This document shows, piece after piece, positions 54,761 through 64,000 of a DNA stretch of 64,000 nt. The DNA is from Apostichopus japonicus (lineage: Eukaryota > Echinodermata > Holothuroidea > Aspidochirotida > Stichopodidae): NCBI RefSeq assembly GCF_037975245.1, contig NC_092576.1, forward strand, positions 19,740,111 through 19,804,110, given 5' to 3'. Each line of letters opens with the position of its first letter. The first letter of the stretch is position 1. The notes below the pieces were generated by a model, which was not told where the DNA came from, did not search any database, and worked only from the letters and a program-made list of their open reading frames with translations. Position numbers and translations under genes: made by a program.

Positions 54761-57458
54761 GTTGTAAGTACGTGGATATCCTCTTTGTAGCCAGTTTACA
54801 TGGCGGTAGATGTTGTTCTGGTATTTCGGTTTGGTTGGGATTGGTGTAAAACTGGAGTCGATGGCAGCATTAGGTAAGGTCCCTCAATGACTCAGTGACA
54901 TACCTACAGTTGAGTTATATATCAAGGGCGAGGTAAAGGAACAATTGCTGATTACTTGGCAAGGTGATATGTCAAATACATTACCTCAAAAGGATCTATC
55001 AAATGCGGAACGCTACGTAACTGACATCTGTTTAACCACAAATATGACATTGAATAAAAGGTCACTTGAGCCTTTCCTCATAAAAACAGCACCACTAACA
55101 CCATTCTCCTTCAGAACTGGGCAATTGTACATAAACCCAAATACTCAGTCCGGTCACCAAGGGTATCAAACAGTCTTCACCCAAGACTCTTTTCTTGCAC
55201 TCGAGACCAACGCCAATTATCTATCGTAAAATATATTGTAAAAATAAAGAATACTTTTCCACACCTATTACAATTATTGTGACCGTATAGGTATAACTGT
55301 GTACACCAGTAATCCAACTGGTTTGATATTTCTTATTTGCCATAAAATGGCTTCAAACACCCAGTGAGAAGTTCATCATGTCAAGCTTTACTTTTTGAGC
55401 TTTTGACGACTTAGAAAGTTTTGAGACTTTCACCTCTGATGAACCGGAATGACCTTTCCACTTCCTAGAGAGCATTTCATTTTTGAACTTAACAAGTTTA
55501 ATTCAAAGTCAGTATGTAGCTCACAACTAAGCTTCCCTTCTGGAATTATCGTTTCTAGAACATTTTCAAGATATGACCTCGAAGTTGACCTCAAGTAGCT
55601 TAAGCTATATAATCATTCAAAAAGGGAATATATGGTATGTATGCTCTTGTGATCATTTAAGATGGATCCACATACCAAGTATTCAGCTCACCAATGATTT
55701 GCGTACGTACTTCAGCTTTGGGAATTACAAGATTTTTCAGCGTTTGCCTCATATTGACCTCAAATGACCTTTCACCTTCGCAGAAGCCGATATAGGTTTT
55801 GCATTCACAAAAATAATACGAAGGTCGTCTACTGTGCACCATGTGCATATCATATAGGCAAGCGTCGGTTATTACATTGCATGCCAATAACATACAATCA
55901 TTTGCCGTGTTATTACACTTCCATATTGGTTAGAATTACTGGGGAAGTCGTTACCATAATTTTGATGATAATAATATCAGTTTAATCATTGGAAAACACA
56001 TTGCAAATAATTTTTCGCTCAGTAGGTGCCCGATAAATTATCAGCATTTTGCCCGAGTTTTCACCCAAAAAAATTGGTTCGGGGGTGCAGACCCAGCCCC
56101 CCAGCCTCCTACGCCTATGAAGCCAACACCAATCACCCTTGTACCTTGCCAACAGTTGCTAACATCGTTGAACTTTCCTTAGTTCGTTTTACTAGAAACA
56201 ATGGTACAAACAAGTCAACAAGGAAGAGATTTAAGCTGATTGAGTTTGTAACTAACATATGACTAAAAAGTCAGTTAGTGGATATGAAGATTGTTTACAA
56301 CTGGGGACTTCTGCTCAAAGAAACTTTTGAATGATGTTTTTCACGTTTTATGACGAATACAGGCTGGCATTGCATGTAATTATATTGAGAAGGATGAAGA
56401 TTTGTTTTCTTGGTTTGAACCTATACGTGCAAAGTGACACATTTTTTTTTGTGTTTGACATGGGACTGAGGATATACATATATATCCACAATGTAATTGC
56501 GAGGAATAATATGACATATCCCAAGGTGACTTTATTTAGATTATTTATCTTTGATTGGGTGAGAATGTTCAATTCCACAAAACGAAAGTACCGTGTACCA
56601 GTGCAACATGGGAGTCTATCATTAAAGCATCTGTCAATCATCAAAGACAAAAATGTAACCACCACAATGCAAAAATGCATTGTGGATTCGATGATATAAC
56701 TGGAGCTTTTTTCTTCATAAATCTTACAAAATAACTGACAACAGTTAATTTGTATTACCAAATTGAACATCATAGCGTGATACCTTGGCTTTCCAAGGGA
56801 TCTACGCCAGTGGTACTGAACCTGGTATCTCGGACCTTTCTATAGAAAGTGCGATTCGTGAAAGCATGTGATTAATGAGGGCGTCAAATGGGGAATCTTA
56901 AAAGCTCTTTACTTTTTCTTCTATCTATTTAAAGATAAAATTTTCCTTCCAAGTTCATATGAGAAGGACAATTTATCTCCCATTATCTTACGAATGTGTT
57001 GATGGAATCTTGCTGACGAGATGTTGAGGTTAATGAATATTTGTAAAGTTCTAGGGGAGCCGTGGTAACACAAAAAGGGAAGCAATGGTGAACAGTGTTA
57101 TGTCCGTAGCTGGTAATGGTACAAACCATGTCATTTCTTTCCCTTGCTATAAATCTATTCCCTGTGTTTTCACTGAAACATCTGAGTGAGAAAAAAAGGG
57201 GCACACATCCACCTATTACCTCAGATATTAATGCGTTCACATTGAGTCAAGATATGCACGCAAACAAGAGTCTCATCTTGTCTGAGTGTGACCCACTTTA
57301 TTTTTACTTAAACAACAAAGTGAGCATATAACATAACAGCAACTTTCAGGAAGACAAATGCTTGAATTTATGTATAGCAAAAACATAGGGTGTAGAAAGA
57401 TGATTTCTATTTTGTCACATACTTTCACTTTGACTTCAGCAGCATATCACATGATATA
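54761..57458. other. No gene recognised; AGGTCA-type repeat words
   Basis: Non-coding. 55390-55800 contains several TGACCT(T/C) and TTGACCTCAA words in the opposite orientation to those near 15590-16480, probably the same class of old dispersed repeat. The open frames at 56331-56699 plus and 56348-56773 minus overlap each other and carry no domain. Confidence 0.4.
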
Positions 57459-58559
57459 TGTTACGATCAACTCGATCAAGGCCAGAATACACCTCCCTTT
57501 GGGTTCACAACTCAAATGACTAAACAATACACTGTAAAACTTAACTTTAAATATAACAATAAGTATTTATTTAATTGTGTGTTCAAGGTAATTAAAATCA
57601 AACAAAGATCATATATCAATATCTAAGCAGTTTACAGTAAAACAGATTTAATTAGTTACTCTGTAATTTACTCACGACCTGGTGTGCGCCGCGACACGAG
57701 CTGCAGCATAAGTCCAGTGACAAAACGTCCTGGCAATTATTCCAGCGTACAATTAATGGTGAAACTTGTCGGCGGACGAATGTCCAATATTGAAGAAATC
57801 CAGCTCCCAACTTGATGACTTCCACTTCGGAGGTTGACTATGAATAAATGTCCAAGTTGCGCAGCTTGTTTATCCTTGGATTCCTGTCCTTGGGTTACTC
57901 AGAGGCCACAATAAGTAGTGCTGATTGGCACAGAACCGAAGACGGCTACACAACGATGGACGACTTCGAAGCCGGTAAACTTGTGACAAATCCACTAATA
58001 TAAAGACAGCTATAACTTCACTGTCAAACTAAGTGAGTATTTACTCACACTTGAATTGTAGGATTCACTTGAGCGAGATCTTATTAAATTCCTGGAGCCA
58101 AGATGGTTACAACTTTTTGATCTCCAATTATCAGGTGCTTATATAGCATTTCCACAAGTCCAGAAAGATCTTGCAACGTCCATCCATTCTAGAAGCATCT
58201 TACAGTAGCTCCAGCTCAGTTCAACCAATCCAAAAGGTCACTTCACCTTTCCAGGAAATCCTCACCTAGTGTTCTAAAAATAGCACAGGGGATGTCCCCT
58301 TGGCAGCAGTCCAATGTTCTAGCATGTTCCAATGTGTACTGTGTTGAGATGATATAAATTGTTCTCAAATGTTCTAACTCTTCTAGAATATTCTCAACTT
58401 TTCCAAATAATCTACACACACCAGATATGCACACCTACCAAGCATTTCTATTCTAAGATTCTTAGATTAATTATAACATTCTATAATATTGACTAATAAT
58501 GCAACTATTTGTTGCAAAAAACATACAAATTATTGACATTACTTAGGGGCCCTGTAACA
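57459..58559. mobile_element. Possible solo LTR, Ty3/gypsy-like (fossil)
   Basis: The block begins TGTTACGATC and ends GGCCCTGTAACA, so it has the TG...CA ends and short inverted TGTTAC/GTAACA termini usual for LTRs of Ty3/gypsy elements. Its length, 1.1 kb, is at the upper end for such LTRs. No internal region or second LTR is present in the window, so it would be a solo LTR. A clear target-site duplication was not found (ATATA left, CATAT right), which keeps confidence low. Confidence 0.35.
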
Positions 58560-59570
58560 CATATCACCTGATGACAAAGTTGTTCTCTGTTGAGTTAACT
58601 CAATTTTATTGTCACCATTCAGTAACTTACCGAACATGGGTGTACTTTCATAAACTGCCAAAGCTTGGTGACAGACGTATTGAAAAAGAAACGAGCAGGA
58701 ACTGTCGGAATTCAAACAAAGGGCAAATGCCTTGGGTGACGATCCAATCGAATTTTAAGGTTGAAAGAAATGTTTTCAAGCATTCGTCTTGCTTCTTGTT
58801 AAAAACAGCGTTCTGCAAAACGGTTTTCTCTAAGCAGGTAGTTAGGGTTTATAGCTCTTTTAAGTAATGCACACGTTTCTCAAACAAGCTGTTCTTGCTC
58901 TCACACTGGTTTTGAAATTTAAAACGTAATATATAATCGCTTCTTGTTCGCTTGTGATGATTATTTAACAGAAAACAGCAATATTGAGGAAAGAAAATTG
59001 ATCTAGAAATACTATAGATGAAAGAAAGATTTATGTGATATTCATAACTTACACCAATTAGTCAATATAAAATCAGAAGTGACTTCTGTAAGTGCAGCTT
59101 TCACCTGTAATATATTTATCGACTGTACCAATTCACCTTTGGTGAAGGATGTTCGTTAAAACATCATTCAAAATCGGAGTTAAAGTAATGCATTTTAGAT
59201 AAAAGAAATTCTCCACAATATTTCAAATTAGTGAACAAAACTTAATTAATGAAAAAAAAATAGTGAAGTAAAACAAAATATATGGATATTCTCAGATACC
59301 TTATTTTAATTTAAATTAGCATGCCAATTGAATAATTCCTCAGGTTCACTCGAGCATTGATAATTTTGCATACTCTACCCAAAGTACTGCCATTGGGATT
59401 CATCCTTGAGCGCATCTAATTTTCAGCCTTCTATGGTTTGGCAGAGTGTGTAATTAGTTGACAATATGCGTTTGTATTCTGTGTTTTCTTAGAATAGAGA
59501 TGAAGTGAGGATGAACACTGTGAGTAAACATTCCAAATATATCAAATATATAGGATACACAATTACAAAC
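58560..59570. other. No gene recognised; downstream side of the Ig exons
   Basis: AT-rich. The phase-1 exon that should follow the second Ig exon, likely Cys-rich if the gene is Tie-like, was looked for on the minus strand here and not recognised. Confidence 0.4.
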
Positions 59571-61021
59571 CTCGTACTATCAACAGTTTTAGACCTTGTT
59601 TTGCAACACTCCTCTCATGGATGTTATGACACTCATAGACACCAGCATCATCTACCTCAACTTGTCCACTGATACTCCAAGTATCCTGTCCATTAATATC
59701 ATTGTTTCTTACATTATCCTTCGACCATCTGAAGTCTGCAACATTCTTTGATCCGGTGATGTTCATTCCAATGCTTACACGTGTATCACCAGCATTGACA
59801 GTTACTGAGACCAACTCATCACTGGGTGCAATATCAGCTGAAATTAAATATGTTGTAACAATCCATGATTTATATTGGCTAGTGTAAATTTATATTGTAT
59901 TAAATACTAGATCGAACATTTAACAAAATGTTGACGAGATTATCATTTAGAATAAGTTTAATTATCCGCACTTATTATATTACATTTCATCATTAATGAC
60001 TCAGTATAATAAATTCTACAGTAAAAATATCAGTAAAACTTTACAAGAACTTTTAATATTATGGTACATAATTAGCTGGATATGTATGCTTGCATCTGTC
60101 TCACCTTGATATTAACAAGTTGACTCCACAAAGAGATCTAATGTCAAGCATGGAATCTTATTCAAGAGTCCAACATAATGCTGATGTCATAGTCCTCCAA
60201 ATGTGTGCGTAGGAGCAGGAAGCTTTAAAAAATGTATTTTGATTTGTCCAGCAAACGTCGTATTCGTACATACTGAAGTTGACATTTACACATTATCCTC
60301 AGTCACATTACTGCATTGTAATTAAAGACATGTTGTAGGTACAGTGCCACAATCTTCCGGATTCTAATTAGCAGTACCAATGCCTGCCCTTAATTAGACT
60401 ATGTTAATACAATATTATTTTTATGTTATTGCTTCAACCACTTTTGCCTCCCAGCTAGAACATTGTTCGCCAATAAAATGATCTTTTCAGGAAATATATT
60501 TATAAATATGCATATGGAATATAACATGACACTTGTAAAAATTATAATCTCACAGTATGTAACCGGCCATTCTGAACACGCTGCTCCAGTAATCTTGTCC
60601 AAATATAATTATCATCCCACTTGTGATAATACAATGTTAGTATTATCTTATTATATTATGTATGACAAGCCTTTAACTTCAGCTGTGAGTAACTTACCAT
60701 CTGATCTCATAAATATCCCTGAGATCCATGTGTTGATCGTTCCATCCAACGCAGCTTCACATCCAAACACTCCAAAGACATCATTATTTCCATTATTGTC
60801 CAATGTTACTCTCCAATGTTTATAGTTACCACTAGTTTGCCAGACTGGAGCTGGTGGATCTACATTTTCATTAGCATCATTCCTTGTCCAAACAGTCCTG
60901 AAAGACTCTACTTGGGCAGTCACTGCAATATCATTGGCTTCGCTAAGGTGACACTGATAGTGTGTGTTACTACTTTCAGACTCAAATGGCTTTATACCCA
61001 TGAAAGTCATCTGTACTGGTT
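59571..61021 (-). CDS. Two Ig-like ectodomain exons of a receptor (Tie/RPTP-like), partial gene
   Basis: Exon a is 61021-60698 (acceptor TCTCAATAG, donor GATG/GTAAGT). Exon b is 59837-59571 (acceptor TTTAATTTCAG, donor CGAG/GTTTGT). Both have phase 1-1 borders, and together they read in frame without a stop. Exon a has THYQCHLSEAND and DVFGVFGCEAALDG with GIFMRSDG at its end. Exon b is a classic Ig fold: DFRWSKDN with its Trp, then VEVDDAGVYECHN, ending LKLLIVRG. This pairing recalls the ectodomain of echinoderm angiopoietin-receptor (Tie)-like kinases and some receptor phosphatases (from memory). It would act extracellularly in ligand binding. The signal peptide, downstream EGF-like exons and cytoplasmic part were not found, so the enzyme type is open. 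The antisense open frames in this stretch are shadows. Confidence 0.7.
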
Positions 61022-61258
61022 CTATTGAGAGATAACATGTAAACTGTCAATGAAATAAATCATGCATTAAGCTTCTTGAAAACAAAACAGATATAGGCTC
61101 TCTCTTATTACAGTGTATCATCTTCTCTAATACGTTAATACAAATGAATTACAACAGACGATCAAATGTACTAGAATATTTCTCAGCTGTGTTGGCAATT
61201 ATTGAAAATAACCGAGAAATATGTCAGGGACACAGAGAGAAAGACATATACCGGGAAA
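61022..61258. other. Intron or upstream sequence of the Ig-bearing gene
   Basis: No exon seen. A polypyrimidine tract followed by CAATAG at its lower end is the acceptor of the first Ig exon. Confidence 0.4.
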
Positions 61259-62276
61259 CACTGGCGGATCCAGGGCCTTTGTTTGGGAGGGGCCAAAGTG
61301 GCATTAGAGTGATATGGGGGAGGGGTCTAAGGAGAGGGGGTGTCCCCCTCCCCTTTGGAAAATTTTCTGTTGCTGAATGCCCTCAGATGCAATTTGGTGC
61401 GACAAAAGTTTACAATGGTGATGTTAATTTACTTCTAAAAAAATGTTTCCCAGGTGTAATTTTCTAAAATATTTATAAAACAAAGTTGGGATCATCTTTC
61501 TCAAGAAATGTTATTTCTCATAGGTTACAAATTCTTACAACCAGCCTGTTACTGCAAAATGGTGTTAAACTGTAAATCCTCACGCTCATACATTTACATA
61601 GCTTCCAACTCTTGAGAAGGCAAATGCTGGTCCATGCCACGAATAGCCGTCCTGGGGGAGGGGTATAAGGGGAGGGGGACACCCCTTTTGCTTTTTTTGG
61701 AATCCTGGTGATGCCTACATGTAAAATGGTGGCACTTAGAAAGGCTTTTGTCGCCCACAATTTTCTGAGAGATATGCATTTTTTGTGTGTAACATCAATA
61801 AATTGAATAGTAGGTGATAATTCATTCTTTCCCGTGGCATGAAAATGTTCGCTGCTTGCCCCAATGAAAAGAAATATAGGCTAATTTGAGGTTCAAATGA
61901 TGCTGTAAAGGAGGTTTTATACTCTATTATGCTAAATGCTAAAGAAATGATGGTTGCTAAGTCAATATTTGATGCAAATTTTTGTATGTATACTTGACAA
62001 TTACAATGCGGTTTTTCGGACGCTTGTGCGGGTCAGCGGGTTTGGGTGTTAGAATGCGGGTCTAATTCCCGCGATTTGCGGGTCAGTTGGGAGCTCTGCA
62101 TTTAATTTTAAACCAGAAAACGAAAAGGTTTAGACTAGTCTACCACTGCTATTCCTCTCGATTTTTTTAATTTCCAATCATATGATTTAGCGGATGTTCG
62201 GAAACACTTTTTGGCTCATCTCTGGGGGGGGGGGCATGGCCCCCCTTGCCCCCCCCCCCCCTTGGATCCGCCAGTG
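61259..62276. mobile_element. Non-autonomous hAT-type element, 1.0 kb
   Basis: Starts CACTGGCGGATCCAG and ends TTGGATCCGCCAGTG. The flanks are CCGGGAAA (61251-61258) and CCAGGAAA (62277-62284), an 8-bp duplication with one difference. The interior has facing GGGGGAGGGG and CCCCTCCC blocks. It sits between the PTP exon and the Ig exons. No transposase frame is present. Confidence 0.88.
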
Positions 62277-63717
62277 CCAGGAAATGTATTGGCATCAACA
62301 CAGCTTTGCTCTGAACCCAACCATAATAGAAAACAAGGGAACGAGAAGAAAAGATGGTTATCATATATTGCAATACCGCATCAGGAAACCAGCCTAACTT
62401 ACAAATCACAAAGCCAATCGGCATCATGATTCCTTGCCTCATTTTAGATTCGAGAACCTTTAACAGTAACCCTGCATGCAAGAGTTCAAAATGTTAAACA
62501 TTGCTCACATTAATTTATCTGCAAGGTCCAGATTGTAATAGTTAGACTTTCATACCAACTAACAAGTTCATTCATGCTGTACTTTAGACGTGTGTGTATT
62601 CCAAGGTTTTCAGACTTCTAATAATCACAAGTGACGTTTGACCCTCCAAGAAGCAAAAGTATTCTGGTACTCACTAATGTGGACGTAAATATCAAATATT
62701 AGAGTAATTCAATAGCTTCCATACTTTATCAATTTTAAAAGGTTTTACAGAGTTGAATCTCAGTTTACATCAAATGACCTTTGATATTCTATAGAGCTCA
62801 ACAAGTTCCTTGTACTAAACATGACATCGTAGTAATATTATAGATATTCTCAAGAAATTCCAAAGTCAATGTACAAAGAATATTAGGTTTTCTAAAATTT
62901 ATTTGAACAATTCCCTCCACATAAATCAATATAACTTTTAATATTATATTTAACAAACTATAACATAAACAGAATTCTTTTCATAAAAACACTGGTGTTA
63001 TTGTCATGTACCACAGTGCGATGGTGTATGTCTATGCCAGAGAGTAAACATATTGTAAAGGTGAATATATACACTAGATTAGCTGTAAAAAAAATGTACT
63101 CAAATATTTCTGTTCTAAGACATATTAAAATTTAAGTATGAGTAAAACCATCCTTTAATTATACCTACATGGCAGTAGCTAGCCTGTGCTTTTAACTTTG
63201 ACCAATGTTGTTATCTTGAAGTAACGTCCTTATCTTGGTTATTTGCATTCGCCTTCTAGCATCTCAACTGGCGCCTGGGTTTAATGTGGGCTCGGTATGT
63301 CCGGGCTTCCTTTGCCCAACTTAAATAGTGCAGATAACATTTGTTTAACCATATTGGTCAATACATAAAACAACTTTATTCAAAAATAAGGACACCTAAC
63401 TATTTAGACTGTGAACTGGTCATTTCTGTCCAAATTTATCGCTGGAAATTTCTTACATTTCAACATGTTCAGCCCGTATGTTTATTGTGTAAATATGAAT
63501 GAAAAGACGACTGAAGGGTAAAATCATGTATAACACCACAATGCCATTCGTTTCTTGTTTGATTTTTGCAAAGATTCCCTTTATTAACAGGTTGGGTAGA
63601 GGCGGGAGTTTACAAGGTGATGATAGTTTACTATAATTTTATACACAAGTACCAACAAAGCTACAGCTAATATTAACTGTATTATCATAATATTGTTGTA
63701 TTCATTGTACGACATAC
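62277..63717. other. No gene recognised; contains the 3' side of the PTP gene
   Basis: The final PTP exon, expected to encode an EQYxFCY-like segment, was searched for on the minus strand and not found. AT-rich, no other structure. Confidence 0.4.
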
Positions 63718-63853
63718 CTTTGTGATAATCGCATTGGGGTTACACACTTTAATATTTTTAACAGTGTCAAACACTTGTATCGTTTGTCGCTTCTTCATCC
63801 TGTTGATCTCAGAGCAAACAGTCACATAAATTCCACTTCTGGATGCGCCATTT
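63718..63853 (-). CDS. Receptor-type protein tyrosine phosphatase, PTP-loop exon (probably D2 domain), partial
   Basis: The exon lies between acceptor TTTTGTTTTGTAG and donor ACAAAG/GTATGT. It encodes NGASRSGIYVTVCSEINRMK followed by IQVFDTVKNIKVCNPNAIIT. The GxSRSG part is the phosphate-binding PTP loop, and VFDTVKxI...P is the helix after it. The form NGASRSG, rather than SAGVGRTG, points to the membrane-distal D2 domain of two-domain receptor phosphatases, which is often inactive. The catalytic-loop Cys would be in the preceding exon, beyond the window edge or unrecognised. The gene runs toward lower coordinates, so the Ig exons further down belong either to the next gene in tandem or to a rearranged copy. 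Confidence 0.72.
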
Positions 63854-64000
63854 CTACAAAACAAAATCCACCCAAAAAACAATTTAGATACTATCAATGA
63901 GAACAGTAGTTGATACTGGAAACATTGAAGATGTAACAATATTATATGACAGTTGATCTGAGACAAATTTTACTGATGTGATATTGCCTAGTAGAACAAT
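63854..64000. other. Intron of the phosphatase gene
   Basis: Short AT-rich stretch upstream (in minus-strand sense) of the PTP-loop exon. No further exon is visible before the window edge. Confidence 0.5.

Noticed and set aside
57459-58559. A full LTR retroelement
   Set aside because: Only one LTR-like block is present with no internal coding region, so at most it is a solo LTR.

Overview
The window is AT-rich, intron-rich, repeat-dense animal nuclear DNA. It looks like an echinoderm, possibly a sea cucumber. The reasons are Tie-receptor-like immunoglobulin exons and a receptor-type tyrosine phosphatase exon of a style I know from sea urchins and sea cucumbers, many small hAT-type elements, and AGGTCA- and TAACGTTAG-rich non-coding repeats. 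The assignment is an inference; no rRNA, tRNA, operon or bacterial feature was seen.

The centre (20760-32496) holds the main find: an 11.7 kb element bounded by imperfect inverted repeats (21 of 24 bases match), with related CAACTGGG-type tandem repeats just inside both ends. It carries two divergent genes. On the plus strand is a TNP2/EnSpm (CACTA)-type transposase (27432-30671), with one apparent frameshift near its C-terminal end. On the minus strand is an intact six-exon gene (26351 down to 21833) for a 377-residue BEND5-like protein with a coiled coil and a BEN DNA-binding domain. The layout parallels the two-protein plant En/Spm system, in which a catalytic TnpD works with a TnpA that binds subterminal repeats. 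This suggests, as inference, that the BEN protein is the end-binding partner.

Left arm (1-20759): a decayed minus-strand gene (about 1222-2690) and a decayed plus-strand gene with a ParB/sulfiredoxin-like segment (14336-16909). There are three complete non-autonomous hAT-type elements with 8-bp target-site duplications (5045-6248, 8151-9662, 10117-10958), AGGTCA-rich diverged repeats, and an 88-bp hairpin minisatellite (about 19510-20525) ending just outside the large element.

Right arm (32497-64000): a four-copy tandem repeat (33270-34150), remnants of a minus-strand gene (35390-36777), a mariner-like element (38552-39590), a possible first exon with a C2H2 zinc finger (40621-40733), and the 3' exons of a plus-strand receptor tyrosine kinase (43963-46850) whose stop-codon region has been tandemly copied downstream. 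Next come two hAT-type elements, one with another nested inside it (48043-49264 and 53060-54760), and a possible solo LTR (57459-58559). The window ends with minus-strand receptor exons: two Ig-like exons (61021 down to 59571) and, upstream of them in transcription order, a PTP D2-domain exon (63853-63718), with a further hAT-type element (61259-62276) between. Kinase and phosphatase receptor pieces therefore lie within 20 kb of each other.
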